Positions 1 through 8,922 of a stretch of DNA of 64,000 nt are shown piece after piece. The DNA is from an uncultured Bacteroidales bacterium. GTDB lineage: Bacteria; Bacteroidota; Bacteroidia; Bacteroidales; WCHB1-69. Position 1 is the stretch's first letter. The number at the start of each line of letters is the position of its first letter. Where the stretch lies: the NCBI GenBank assembly GCA_937949745.1, contig CALECM010000132.1:1-64000 (forward strand), read 5' to 3'. The notes beneath the pieces were generated by a model that saw only the letters and a program-made list of their open reading frames with translations, made no database searches and was not told the DNA's origin. A program made the position numbers and the translations under genes.

Positions 1-3000
1 GCACGCCAGATCACACTGTTGGAGTTGGCCTGTTCGATTCCGTCTTTAAACCATTTGTAGGTCGCGTTTGCATAAGTAGTGGTTAGGCGTAAGATAACTT
101 CGCCGCCTTCTTCACAGATCTCATAACTGTTGTTCAAAGAACTGATCTCCGGTTTGGTTATTGTACCTGAACCCTGGCTTACGTTCACCACATCGGAGCC
201 TGAAACACAGGTTCCTTCTTTTACCACAACGAAATAAGCACCATCAGTGGTAGCGATATGGTAAGAAGTAGTTACATTTAATTCAACGTTATCCTTGAAC
301 CAGCTGTAAGTCGGATTGGTATAAGCTGTCGTATTGGTAATGCTTAAATAAACAGCGCCGCCGGCACAATATTTTCCGTCATTTGGTTCGGATGCGATGA
401 TCGGTTTATCAATATCATGTGCAGCGTCTTTTATAACTTCGATATAATCGGAAATAGAACTACAGTCTCCGTCACTAACCAGAATACTGTATTTTCCTGC
501 TTCGGTAGCCCTGAATATTAAATCGGTAGCGTTACCTGCCACAGGAAGTTCATCTTTCAGCCACTGGTAAGTAACACCTGTATAAGTAGTCGTCAGTTTT
601 AAAACTACTTCTCCGTTATCTCCGCATATCGTATTACCTTCCGTTAATGAAGCGATGACAGGTTTTTCCAATCCGCCCGGTACGGAAGTAAGAGTATGTT
701 TTGCAGAAACCGAAGCACATCCGCTTTCAATAACCTGCACGAAATAATTTCCTTCTATTGTAGCAATATAAGAAGACTGGCCTCCTTGCTGCACGATTTC
801 ATTTCCATGGAACCATATGTAGGTTGGATTAATATATAATGAAGCATTCGTCACATTCAATAATACACTTCCGTCAGCTCCGCATATATTACCGTTAGCA
901 GGAGTTAAAGCAACTAAAGGCAGTGCAATGGATGATCCGTTGTCTTTGATTACCTGAATAGTCTGGGATACTGCAGCACAATTTTCTTCCTTAACGAGGA
1001 GTCGATAATCCCCTGCTTCCGTAGCAATATAAATCTTATCATCAGCACCTGATATGGCATAGCCACCATTGTACCATTGATAAACAGCATTTTCAAAATC
1101 ATCCGCATTGGTCAATCTCAAAACCACAGAACCATTATTACCGCAAATTACGGTTCCCCCAGAAGTAGAGGCAATATTTGGCTTGGTAATCTCATTATTG
1201 GATTTGGTTACTTTTACTTCCCTGGAAGTAGAAGAACAAGGAACCAGTTGATTATCTATGATATAAAGGGCCTGAACATAATAAGTACCTTCTTCCGCAG
1301 CAATATAGTTGGGACTGGAAGACATTTGGACCGCCCGTGTTCCCAGGTACCAGTAGAAACGTATGTTTTCGCCATAATCTCCGGGATTAGCCACGGATAA
1401 TTCCACGCAACCATTTTCGCCGCAGATATAGCCATCCTCAGGGAACATGCTGATCACAGGTCTTTTTATATCACCGGGTACTTTCTGAATATCCGTTTTC
1501 GCGAAAGCCGAACAGCCGTTCTGGTCATTCACCACAATAAAATATTCACCCGGCTCTTCCGCTATATACCATGGTTCAGTCCCATTTGTAAGGAGAGTAT
1601 CCTGATGATACCACTGATAAGTGGTGCCTTCGGGATACAAGTGCGAATTACTCAAGCGCATCAGGACCGTACCTTCGTCACCGCATATCTGTGATCCGTT
1701 GGCTAAGCCTATAGCCGGTTTCTGGATTGTCTGCTGACTTTCTTTTAATTCAATTACCGATGAAGAAGAGCCGCAGGAACCATCCACCACATAAACCGCA
1801 TAAATACCCGGCTGGGTAGTAACATAATAATGTTTGGTATTGGTTAACGGCTGCCCATCCTTAAACCAGTAAAATACGGGATTAGTATAACTATCCGCAT
1901 TTTGTATTTCCAGGAATGCATTACCATCCTGACAAATCATGCCGTTTTCGGGAACTACGGAAAGATCCGGTTTTTCAATTACATTTTCATATGTCCTGTC
2001 CAAAGTAATGGACGAAGAGAAAGTCCGGCATATTCCTTCAATAACATAACATTTATATTCACCTGGCTGTGTGGCAAAATAAGTCTGTAATGTATCGCCA
2101 GGCAATAATCTTTCATTCCTGAACCATTGATAGGTAGGTCTTTCCCGAACCGGATTGGTAGGAACCGCTTTCAACATCACGCTCCCTTCATTTCCGCAAA
2201 TCGTACTGGAGGGAAATGAAGTAGGCGTATATATAAGGTATGGACAATCGATCCCCGCCATGGAATTGTTATCCGGATTACAATCCGAATACCCCGGAGC
2301 CGGAACGATAGTATTTCCGTTGTCGGAAATCTGGGCCCATATTAAAACTTCGTTAAATGATCCGTTCAAAGTAAATGTACGGGTCACTTTCTCATTGGGG
2401 AAAATATCGATACCTACCGTCTGCGTGCTGATCAGATTACCGACCCCGATATCATACCTGTAAAAAGAAATCGGAGTATTGGAATTGATGGAAGCCGTAC
2501 CGTCATTTCTTATCGTTACCTTCACCGTAGCGGTACTTCCGGAAACGGAAACCGACATATCCGTTATGGTTCCGTCGGGTTGACGAACAACCGGAACATA
2601 GCGGTTACCTTCTTTTACGATAGGCTGTTGTATCCATGCACCGTTATACGGTTTAACCGTATTTCCGTCCTTATCGACATATTCGGTCAGCATGGATTGC
2701 GGCCGAGCCGGGATAGTCAAATCTTCGTTTACGTGTAAAGGATTGTATAAACCCTGGTTCCACACGGGAGGTGCCGGAGCCCATTTTTCACTGCCGGGAG
2801 CGTATTCGAATACATAGCAATCCGCTCTGTATCCACCGCTACTGTATCCGGCAACAATGATATCAGCACTTCCGTCCATATTCACATCGGCAATAGCAGG
2901 TGCTTCAAATCCGGTTTCGGAATGTACCGACGCCCGGAAAAGGATCGCGCGACTGGAAGCTTCAGTTTCATCTCTTCTTATATAATCAGTAGCCCCTAAT

Positions 3001-5018
3001 TTAGGAGAAATAACCCTGATGGTTTGTTCATCCCTGTAACATAAATCGAATGCCCCGTCATTATTGAAGTCGAACATGGTGATACCCGTATTATTGGATT
3101 GATCCTGGTGTTCCAGTGCCCAACTGATTTTCAAACGATCGGCTATATTGGGTTCCCCGCCGTCATAAGTTAATCCTACTATATGATAATATGAACTACT
3201 GAATCTCGCATTACTCATATTGGATTGCGGATGTATTTTAAAACCGCTTCTTCCCGAATTGGAAGTCGAGCGGTCATTATGAATTCTTCCTGCACAAAAA
3301 AGTATTTCCGGTACTTTTTTAGTAAAACTTCCTCCGGTCACATCACGACCGTCAAACTTGCCATTGATGTCACCGATAAACGGAACACCGAATTGGCCAT
3401 ACGTACCGTTGGAACGGAAAGAATTCGCCGCCTTGAGTGCCCTGGTTTCGGGATCCCAGATATAGATAAGTCCGTTTACGTCGGCATATCCGCTTGATAA
3501 ATTGTTCATAACCACAATATCCAGTTTTCCGTCGCCGTCAATATCGGCTACACGGGTAAAACCGTCGGATAAATAATAGGTCTTGGTACTTGTTCCCGCG
3601 GTATTGACCGGCAAAGTTACCGAAGAGGGTCCTTCTATAGTTGTGTAAGTATTTTGTGTATGATCTCCCGATTCCCCGTTTTTACCTAAATAATTAAAGT
3701 TAAATTTATGAATACGGTTTCCGGTGACAATCTCCATTTGTCCGTCTCCGTCAATATCCACGATAGCCGGAACAGCTAAAAAAGCATCCGCATGATTCGA
3801 AGAGCCCGCGGGACGACGTCCCACCATAGCCCTGTTCTTTACATTATTAGAATAGGTCGCATTGTGCATTACATCGCTATGGCGGTAATTATATAATCCG
3901 GTATTCGCCGCAAGTGTACTTGCTTTTGGAGTAGCGGCGCCACCATTCCATGCCATCAACAATTTTCCGGTTTGCCCGTTATATATTTTATTGTATACCA
4001 CTACTTCCGGAATACCGTCGCCATTAAGGTCTACGATATGGGGCATTGCTTGTCCGAAGGTCTGATAATTTCCACTAAGCGGTTGTTTCACGCCATTAAC
4101 GGAATCCCATACTTTCCTTAATCCGGTAATTTTTCCGGTGGCATCCAAAACAGGTTTTAAGGCGTATATATTACCGTCATCGTCCGCTTCACAAACTATG
4201 ATTTCTCCGATTCCATCTCCATCCAGATCAGCAAGCGCCATATGGGATGGGGAACTGTGCCACGGGCTGTCTCCTATGTGGAATTCTCCATAAATACTAG
4301 CCATGCTGCGCAAATTGAACTCCACAAGAATATTCCCGGTTTGTCCGTCAAAAATATAAATATAACGGACGGGTGTCGTAAGTCCGGTACCAGTAACTCC
4401 AAACATCACGATCTCAGGTTTCCCGTCACCGTTAAGGTCGCCCACCAATGGAATAGAGAAAGGTTGCAAGACTCCGTTCCTTGCTTTGGCTATATATTTC
4501 CTGTGTATCCGGAAAGCGATATCCTGAGCCATCTCCTCAGCACACATTTGTTCTTCCGGAACTACGTTAATAGGCGTATTGTAAGCCGTTATGTTTACAT
4601 ACAGGATGGCCGTAACCTCAACGTTGTTACAAGTAAGCCCGTATTGAACCGGTATGGTCGTGCCTCTGGCCTCGACTCCCGGAGTAAAAACAATAAAATC
4701 CCCGTCTATGGAAGCCGTTCCCTGCGTTACGGGATCTAAATTGGTTATAATCCGTAAAGAATAATCGTCGCAGGTAAGGACATCGTTTTTAATTACATCC
4801 ACCCTCACTTTCTGCATGGGGCCTGTCTTGGCCGTGTCGTCATTGGCCGTAAGTTCAAAATCATAATGGCGGTCATAGCCATCTCCTCTCACCAAATTTG
4901 TATTCATCTCCGCGGCCGTTGTCACAGCGGCCATTAGTTTCCCGGCATGTAGACATGCCAGGGATACTATGAAAATGAATACAGGTAAAAACCTTCTAAC
5001 GTAAATCTCTTTTTTCAT
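1..5018 (-). CDS. Giant secreted surface protein, 3' end outside window (cadherin-like, FG-GAP, CARDB-like, Ig-like repeats)
   Basis: The reading frame starts at ATG 5018 and is open to the left edge, giving at least 1672 residues; the C-terminus lies outside. An N-terminal signal peptide (MKKEIYVRRFLPVFIFIVSL) is followed by a cadherin-like domain (about residues 65-135, motif VDVIKNDVLTCDD), then FG-GAP/VCBS-type repeats with calcium-loop motifs such as DLNGDGKPEI, DLDGDGIGEI and DIDGDGKLDI (about 190-800). A CARDB/DUF11-like domain follows (about 805-920). The last part has at least nine Ig-like repeats of about 85-90 residues, each with a YxWF/Y core such as YSWFKD or YQWYNG. It is probably exported and cell-surface attached, perhaps by a T9SS sorting domain that cannot be seen here. 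The ligand is unknown. The frame was followed through both ends and several internal stretches, not every codon. Confidence 0.85.
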   Translation of the reverse strand, partial: MKKEIYVRRFLPVFIFIVSLACLHAGKLMAAVTTAAEMNTNLVRGDGYDRHYDFELTANDDTAKTGPMQKVRVDVIKNDVLTCDDYSLRIITNLDPVTQGTASIDGDFIVFTPGVEARGTTIPVQYGLTCNNVEVTAILYVNITAYNTPINVVPEEQMCAEEMAQDIAFRIHRKYIAKARNGVLQPFSIPLVGDLNGDGKPEIVMFGVTGTGLTTPVRYIYIFDGQTGNILVEFNLRSMASIYGEFHIGDSPWHSSPSHMALADLDGDGIGEIIVCEADDDGNIYALKPVLDATGKITGLRKVWDSVNGVKQPLSGNYQTFGQAMPHIVDLNGDGIPEVVVYNKIYNGQTGKLLMAWNGGAATPKASTLAANTGLYNYRHSDVMHNATYSNNVKNRAMVGRRPAGSSNHADAFLAVPAIVDIDGDGQMEIVTGNRIHKFNFNYLGKNGESGDHTQNTYTTIEGPSSVTLPVNTAGTSTKTYYLSDGFTRVADIDGDGKLDIVVMNNLSSGYADVNGLIYIWDPETRALKAANSFRSNGTYGQFGVPFIGDINGKFDGRDVTGGSFTKKVPEILFCAGRIHNDRSTSNSGRSGFKIHPQSNMSNARFSSSYYHIVGLTYDGGEPNIADRLKISWALEHQDQSNNTGITMFDFNNDGAFDLCYRDEQTIRVISPKLGATDYIRRDETEASSRAILFRASVHSETGFEAPAIADVNMDGSADIIVAGYSSGGYRADCYVFEYAPGSEKWAPAPPVWNQGLYNPLHVNEDLTIPARPQSMLTEYVDKDGNTVKPYNGAWIQQPIVKEGNRYVPVVRQPDGTITDMSVSVSGSTATVKVTIRNDGTASINSNTPISFYRYDIGVGNLISTQTVGIDIFPNEKVTRTFTLNGSFNEVLIWAQISDNGNTIVPAPGYSDCNPDNNSMAGIDCPYLIYTPTSFPSSTICGNEGSVMLKAVPTNPVRERPTYQWFRNERLLPGDTLQTYFATQPGEYKCYVIEGICRTFSSSITLDRTYENVIEKPDLSVVPENGMICQDGNAFLEIQNADSYTNPVFYWFKDGQPLTNTKHYYVTTQPGIYAVYVVDGSCGSSSSVIELKESQQTIQKPAIGLANGSQICGDEGTVLMRLSNSHLYPEGTTYQWYHQDTLLTNGTEPWYIAEEPGEYFIVVNDQNGCSAFAKTDIQKVPGDIKRPVISMFPEDGYICGENGCVELSVANPGDYGENIRFYWYLGTRAVQMSSSPNYIAAEEGTYYVQALYIIDNQLVPCSSTSREVKVTKSNNEITKPNIASTSGGTVICGNNGSVVLRLTNADDFENAVYQWYNGGYAISGADDKIYIATEAGDYRLLVKEENCAAVSQTIQVIKDNGSSIALPLVALTPANGNICGADGSVLLNVTNASLYINPTYIWFHGNEIVQQGGQSSYIATIEGNYFVQVIESGCASVSAKHTLTSVPGGLEKPVIASLTEGNTICGDNGEVVLKLTTTYTGVTYQWLKDELPVAGNATDLIFRATEAGKYSILVSDGDCSSISDYIEVIKDAAHDIDKPIIASEPNDGKYCAGGAVYLSITNTTAYTNPTYSWFKDNVELNVTTSYHIATTDGAYFVVVKEGTCVSGSDVVNVSQGSGTITKPEISSLNNSYEICEEGGEVILRLTTTYANATYKWFKDGIEQANSNSVIWR

Positions 5019-5154
5019 AATTCTCCTTTTATTTTAATTTATTGCGTAATTCTCCATTTTCATTCCTGAAAAAATTTAATGACATAAGGGGATTTAGTAT
5101 GATAACTATTTTTTCATCCACAGTACGGGACAAAATCCGATCCGGAAAATAGCC

Positions 5155-5208
5155 ATAACTAATTAGTTATCAAAATAATATCTCCTAGGTCACTAATTGA
5201 TCATTAGT
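5155..5208. promoter_or_regulatory. Two operator-like palindromes upstream of the giant surface-protein gene
   Basis: Positions 5155-5170 form a perfect 16-bp palindrome, ATAACTAATTAGTTAT. A second element at 5192-5208 has the arms ACTAAT and ATTAGT separated by 5 bp. Both share the ACTAA/TTAGT core. Next to them, 5214-5221 read on the minus strand is GATATTTG, one mismatch from the TAnnTTTG -7 box. If that is the promoter, the second palindrome covers the start point and the first lies in the leader. This suggests control by a dimeric repressor, but no binding protein is identified. Confidence 0.4.
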
Positions 5209-5377
5209 TGTGGCAAATATCCATATAACCCTCTTAACGATCTTTACATAAAAAAGCCTTTCTTTTCACTAATCAGGTAATTTTATGTATTATTTAAGAA
5301 GATTTACCGGATATCCGTTTTATTGCTATTTTAATGCAGGATTTGTAAAAAATGGAATTATTCCGTTTTACATGGAA

Positions 5378-6244
5378 TTAAATATTTACGAAAGAGACAT
5401 TTTCACCTTTACGTATATTACCCGGTGAAGTACCAAAGTTCTTTTTACAGAAGTTATTGAAATGGGATGGGGAATAAAATCCGTATTCAAATGCGATCTC
5501 AGTAAAGGTTTTCCGGCTGCAATTGATTTCATGGTAAATTTTTCTGGCTTTCTCCCGGTTCATCCACTGGTAGGCAGAAATCCCGAATACATTCTTGAAT
5601 TTTTTCTTGAAGCCCGAAAGACTATAATTGAGGAAACCGGCCAGTTCATTAACGGTCTTGGCTCTATCCAGGTTTAAATAAACCAAATCCGAGAAATGAA
5701 TATCGTTATTCAATATCGGATAAAAAAAGGAAAGCAGCTCCTCTTTCGGATAATAAGACCGGAACAGGTAAAACAATTCCCTTTGCTTCAGATCGAAATA
5801 ATACCCGCATCTTAATCCGTCTTCCGTACATGCCTTCAGTAGCTCAAGATAGCCGGCCATACGTTCGTTGATGTTCAAATAGTGGTTTTTATTCTTGGAC
5901 TTATTATTTTCTTTTTCAACGCACAAAGATTCTATGGAAAAATGATCGCAGAAATCCATTTTACCCATAATGCGGGCAATCATGACCCTGCTATCTTCCT
6001 CTATATCCACCTTATATTCGTTTTTTGACGGAAAAAGCATGATATGTCCTTCGTCGATATACTGATCTGTAAGTTTACCGTATGAATAACGCAACGCGCC
6101 TTCCATGATAAATAAAATCTCGTGATGTACAGGAGTACGGTTTACCGATTCCCCTTTTCTTTTTTCCACATATTTAATCGCACTGTTTTCTCCGTTATCG
6201 TAGTTAAAGCAATTGAAATGTTCCTGTGGATAAAGTATATGCAT
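5378..6244 (-). CDS. AraC-family transcriptional regulator
   Basis: This is a 288-residue protein. The C-terminal third (about residues 195-280) is an AraC/XylS double helix-turn-helix: TVNELAGFLNYSLSGFKKKF forms the first HTH, and the second contains FTEIAFEYGFYSPSHFNNFC with the typical end KKNFGTSPGNIRK. The N-terminal part contains a cupin-like beta segment (HHEILFIMEGALRYSYG) that would bind an effector, which cannot be identified. It lies 359 bp upstream of the giant surface-protein gene on the same strand, so control of that gene is possible but is only inference. The upstream region, 6245 onward, is AT-rich and shared with a small RNA locus on the other strand. Confidence 0.9.
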   Translation of the reverse strand: MHILYPQEHFNCFNYDNGENSAIKYVEKRKGESVNRTPVHHEILFIMEGALRYSYGKLTDQYIDEGHIMLFPSKNEYKVDIEEDSRVMIARIMGKMDFCDHFSIESLCVEKENNKSKNKNHYLNINERMAGYLELLKACTEDGLRCGYYFDLKQRELFYLFRSYYPKEELLSFFYPILNNDIHFSDLVYLNLDRAKTVNELAGFLNYSLSGFKKKFKNVFGISAYQWMNREKARKIYHEINCSRKTFTEIAFEYGFYSPSHFNNFCKKNFGTSPGNIRKGENVSFVNI

Positions 6245-6684
6245 ATATTTAATTGTATTTATATTATATTAGAAATTTATTTATTGAAAATAATGGGGAT
6301 CTCCGTGAATAATTCAATATAAAAAGAATGGATTTAAAAGCAGGATACATATTTTTTAATCAACAAATTGCAGCTTCTTCATATATTTATTTAAATAGGG
6401 GAGAAATAAAAGTGCAATATCACTAAAATTAACCGACCGATTTTTATAAAAAACGCACATTTTATTCACTTTTTGAGCATTTTTATACATTCTTATATCA
6501 AATATTCCCATAAATTAAAAAATAATGCCTCTTTTATATAAAAATGATTTATACGACTAAATCACAGCAATTTAAATATCTAATATTATAGCTTTTGTAA
6601 TCGTTTTTTACTCTAATAACATTGTAAATAAAAATATTTATCACTTTTTCCATCAAATAAAGTGCGATTATTCAAAAAATATAT

Positions 6685-6692
6685 TATTTTTG
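6685..6692 (+). promoter_or_regulatory. -7 box TATTTTTG for the small RNA at 6.7 kb
   Basis: The sequence matches the Bacteroidota -7 consensus TAnnTTTG. It lies about 7 bp before the presumed start of the structured transcript. A -33 element is not clear. Confidence 0.45.
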
Positions 6693-6698
6693 TCCGGT

Positions 6699-6912
6699 AA
6701 AACGAATTCAAAATAATATTAAAAAGGAGGATATCGGAAAATAATTGATTACAAGCGCTCGCTTATTATTCTTGCAACAGTAAATTCGCCCAAAAATTTA
6801 CACACAGATTAAAAGAACATGATATCTACGCAAAACGTGGATTCTGTTGAATTCTATCTGTGAGGCCCGGCGAAGCCTTCTGTTGCGGATTTGACAGGTC
6901 CGCGTTTTTTTT
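6699..6912 (+). ncRNA. Putative branched structured small RNA with intrinsic terminator
   Basis: Four helices can be drawn by eye and nest consistently. An outer helix pairs GCAACAG (6774-6780) with CTGTTGC (6880-6886). An inner helix pairs CACAGAT (6803-6809) with ATCTGTG (6856-6862). A hairpin pairs ATCTACG (6824-6830) with CGTGGAT (6836-6842, one G-U), and another pairs GAGGC (6862-6866) with GCCTT (6874-6878). The terminator stem GCGGA/TCCGC (6885-6903), followed by eight T, overlaps the 3' strand of the outer helix by two bases, as in a riboswitch expression platform. No known RNA family was recognised (not TPP, cobalamin, tmRNA or SRP by motif). The 5' end is inferred from the -7 box. 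Confidence 0.45.
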
Positions 6913-6942
6913 AACAGGTAACAGCAACAGAAATTCGCCCAA
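6774..6942 (+). repeat. Direct repeat GCAACAG(T)AAATTCGCCCAA flanking the RNA core
   Basis: The copies lie at 6774-6793 and 6924-6942 and differ by one inserted T. The first copy contains the 5' strand of the RNA's outer helix. The second lies just after the terminator. Both could pair with CTGTTGC at 6880-6886, so the second copy could be a duplicate or a competing strand in a read-through transcript. Confidence 0.5.
6885..6912 (+). terminator. Intrinsic terminator of the 6.7-kb small RNA
   Basis: Stem GCGGA/TCCGC (6885-6889 with 6899-6903), extendable by one T-G pair, with a 9-nt loop and followed by eight T. Confidence 0.6.
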
Positions 6943-7255
6943 TGCTTAAACAAAATCAATCACATCCTGACAATCAAAAAAGATCATGTAAAACTGACTC
7001 CAAACACAACTCATTCCGGATATATTCAATTTGTGAACAATTTAAAAGCTTTTCTTTACGGAAAAGTTTTTTTATAACTTTTATGAAAGTAAATTATATC
7101 CTAAAAATGAGGAATATGGATCAGGATATCCGGTATCCTTTTGATTTAAAAAATATTACAGAAAATAGAAAAGAAATTTTTCTATATAAAATAATGAAAA
7201 AAAAGGCATTTTTATGGAATTGATCTTTAAATTTATTTATAGAACTTTGCATGTT

Positions 7256-7394
7256 GAATTTAAAGTGAGTAGATTTAGAAGATACATTGTTAGAACCCAA
7301 AACGAAAAAAGTTTTATACCGGAGATATAAAAACTATTTACTCTTTGATTAAGTTGTTGAGGTAGCTGCCCCGAGCTCGGGCAGCTTTTTTTTT
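7256..7394 (+). ncRNA. Putative small RNA directly upstream of the kinase-RapZ gene
   Basis: A strong intrinsic terminator at 7364-7394 has no protein-coding gene in front of it on this strand. A weak -7-like element (AACTTTG at 7243-7249) would give a transcript of roughly 140 nt. The kinase-RapZ gene has its own -7 box immediately after the terminator, so this is more likely a separate transcript than a simple leader. The 5' end is uncertain and no family was recognised. Confidence 0.35.
7364..7394 (+). terminator. Strong intrinsic terminator before the kinase-RapZ gene
   Basis: An 8-bp perfect GC-rich stem, AGCTGCCC (7364-7371) with GGGCAGCT (7379-7386), has a 7-nt loop and is followed by a run of nine T. 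Confidence 0.85.
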
Positions 7395-7401
7395 ATTTTT
7401 G
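7394..7401 (+). promoter_or_regulatory. -7 box TATTTTTG of the kinase-RapZ gene
   Basis: Exact match to TAnnTTTG, overlapping the end of the preceding terminator's T-run and 20 bp before ATG 7421. Confidence 0.6.
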
Positions 7402-7420
7402 CCGGGTTAAATATCATGAT

Positions 7421-8842
7421 ATGGCATACAATGAATTTCTCTTAAAGAATCTTGCCCGTAATCATACAGGTAAGGATTACGAACGAATTGAAAAGATCCC
7501 TCAATCGGGATCCAACCGCCTTTATTTCAGGCTTATCATGGAAAAGGAACCTCCTCTTATAGGTGTATATAACCATGATGTCAAAGAGAATGAAGCTTTT
7601 TACTATTTGACGAATCATTTTCAACGGTATCATATTCCGGCTCCCTTTATACTCGCCGTGGACGATTCACGACAATATTACCTCCTGAACGATCTCGGCG
7701 ACGAAACACTATATTCATTCCTGACCAGACATCGAGAACATAATTCACCGGACAGGGAAGTAATGGCTTTCTACCGGAAAGTATTGGAAAAACTCCCCGA
7801 TATACAGTTCCTTCCCGACATCGATTATACTTACAGTTATCCCCGGGCTGCTTTCGACCGGCAATCCATGTTGTGGGACCTGAATTATTTTAAATATTAT
7901 TTCCTTAAACTGGCCAATGTACCTTTTGACGAACAATTACTGGAAAATGATTTTGCGGTCTTCATCGATTTTCTGATGAAAGCGGACCATCGTTACTTCC
8001 TGTACCGTGATTTCCAATCCAGGAATATCATGCTCCGGGATCAAAACGTTTTTTTTATCGATTACCAGGGAGGAAGAAAAGGACCTCTTCAATATGATGT
8101 GGCTTCTTTACTATATGATGGAAAAGCGGATATTCCACCCAATTACCGAAATGAACTTTTGGAATTTTATCTGAAAGAAGCAGGGAAAAAAGCTGAGTTT
8201 AACCGGGAAAACTTCTTGTTGTATTACGACGGATTTGTGTTGATTCGTATTCTACAGGCACTGGGTACATACGGTTTCAGGGGATATTATGAAAAGAAAT
8301 CACATTTCCTGCTTAGTATCCCGTACGCATTGAAAAATATCAGGTATATACTGGATACCATGTCCCTTCCCATCCATATCCCGGAATTACGCAAAGCCCT
8401 GGAATATCTGACGGAGCAGGAAATCTTCACCGGAATTGACCGGGATGAGCAGGGATTAACGGTCACCATAACCAGCTTTTCGTACAAAAAAGGGATCCCC
8501 CAGGATTATTCTCCCAACGGAGGTGGTTTTGTATTCGATTGCCGTGCATTGCCGAATCCGGGACGCGATAAAAAATATATGTCCCTGAACGGGAAAGACC
8601 GGCCGGTTAAAGATTATCTGGATGCCTGTCCGGAAACCCATAATTTTAAAGATCATACTTTCGCGCTTACCGATGCTTCGGTAAATAATTATTTATCAAG
8701 GAATTTCAACCATCTTATGGTCAATTTCGGATGTACCGGCGGACAACATCGTTCGGTTTACATGGCGGAAGCCCTGGCCGCCCATCTGATATCGAAATAT
8801 CCTTTGGTAAAGGTAAAAATAAAACATACCAATCTGGGATGA
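7421..8842 (+). CDS. APH-family kinase fused to a RapZ C-terminal domain
   Basis: This 473-residue protein has two parts. Residues 1 to about 330 are an aminoglycoside-phosphotransferase-fold kinase, with the catalytic loop YRDFQSRN (Asp197, Asn202) and the metal-binding segment FIDYQGG (Asp214). Relatives of this kinase type include AmgK-like kinases that phosphorylate N-acetylmuramate or GlcNAc. Residues from about 345 match the C-terminal domain of RapZ/UPF0042, with TSFSYKKGIP, FDCRALPNPG and GCTGGQHRSV; in enterobacteria that domain senses glucosamine-6-phosphate and binds small RNA. The RapZ N-terminal P-loop ATPase is absent and the kinase takes its place. The likely role is amino-sugar or cell-wall recycling with substrate sensing; this is inference. 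It has its own promoter directly after a terminator. Confidence 0.88.
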   Translation: MAYNEFLLKNLARNHTGKDYERIEKIPQSGSNRLYFRLIMEKEPPLIGVYNHDVKENEAFYYLTNHFQRYHIPAPFILAVDDSRQYYLLNDLGDETLYSFLTRHREHNSPDREVMAFYRKVLEKLPDIQFLPDIDYTYSYPRAAFDRQSMLWDLNYFKYYFLKLANVPFDEQLLENDFAVFIDFLMKADHRYFLYRDFQSRNIMLRDQNVFFIDYQGGRKGPLQYDVASLLYDGKADIPPNYRNELLEFYLKEAGKKAEFNRENFLLYYDGFVLIRILQALGTYGFRGYYEKKSHFLLSIPYALKNIRYILDTMSLPIHIPELRKALEYLTEQEIFTGIDRDEQGLTVTITSFSYKKGIPQDYSPNGGGFVFDCRALPNPGRDKKYMSLNGKDRPVKDYLDACPETHNFKDHTFALTDASVNNYLSRNFNHLMVNFGCTGGQHRSVYMAEALAAHLISKYPLVKVKIKHTNLG

Positions 8843-8922
8843 TTCTTTTAACTTTCCAAAATTACGCATATACGAAACTTTACCTGAAGAATATTGTTTT
8901 ACCCGGTGAAGTATAGAGGAGT

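Larger units (their letters stand above)
6245..7420. other. AT-rich intergenic region without a convincing gene for protein
   Basis: This stretch of about 1.2 kb has no ORF with recognisable protein features. It contains two probable small RNAs (6699-6912 and about 7256-7394), each ending in a hairpin plus T-run, and a 19-20 nt near-perfect direct repeat (6774-6793 and 6924-6942). The remaining sequence is A/T homopolymer-rich, and nothing else in it was recognised. Confidence 0.6.

Noticed and set aside
6942..7223. 93-residue ORF on the plus strand in the AT-rich intergenic region
   Set aside because: Composition is like the surrounding AT-rich DNA, no domain or signal is visible, and there is no promoter box close to the start. 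It is likely chance.
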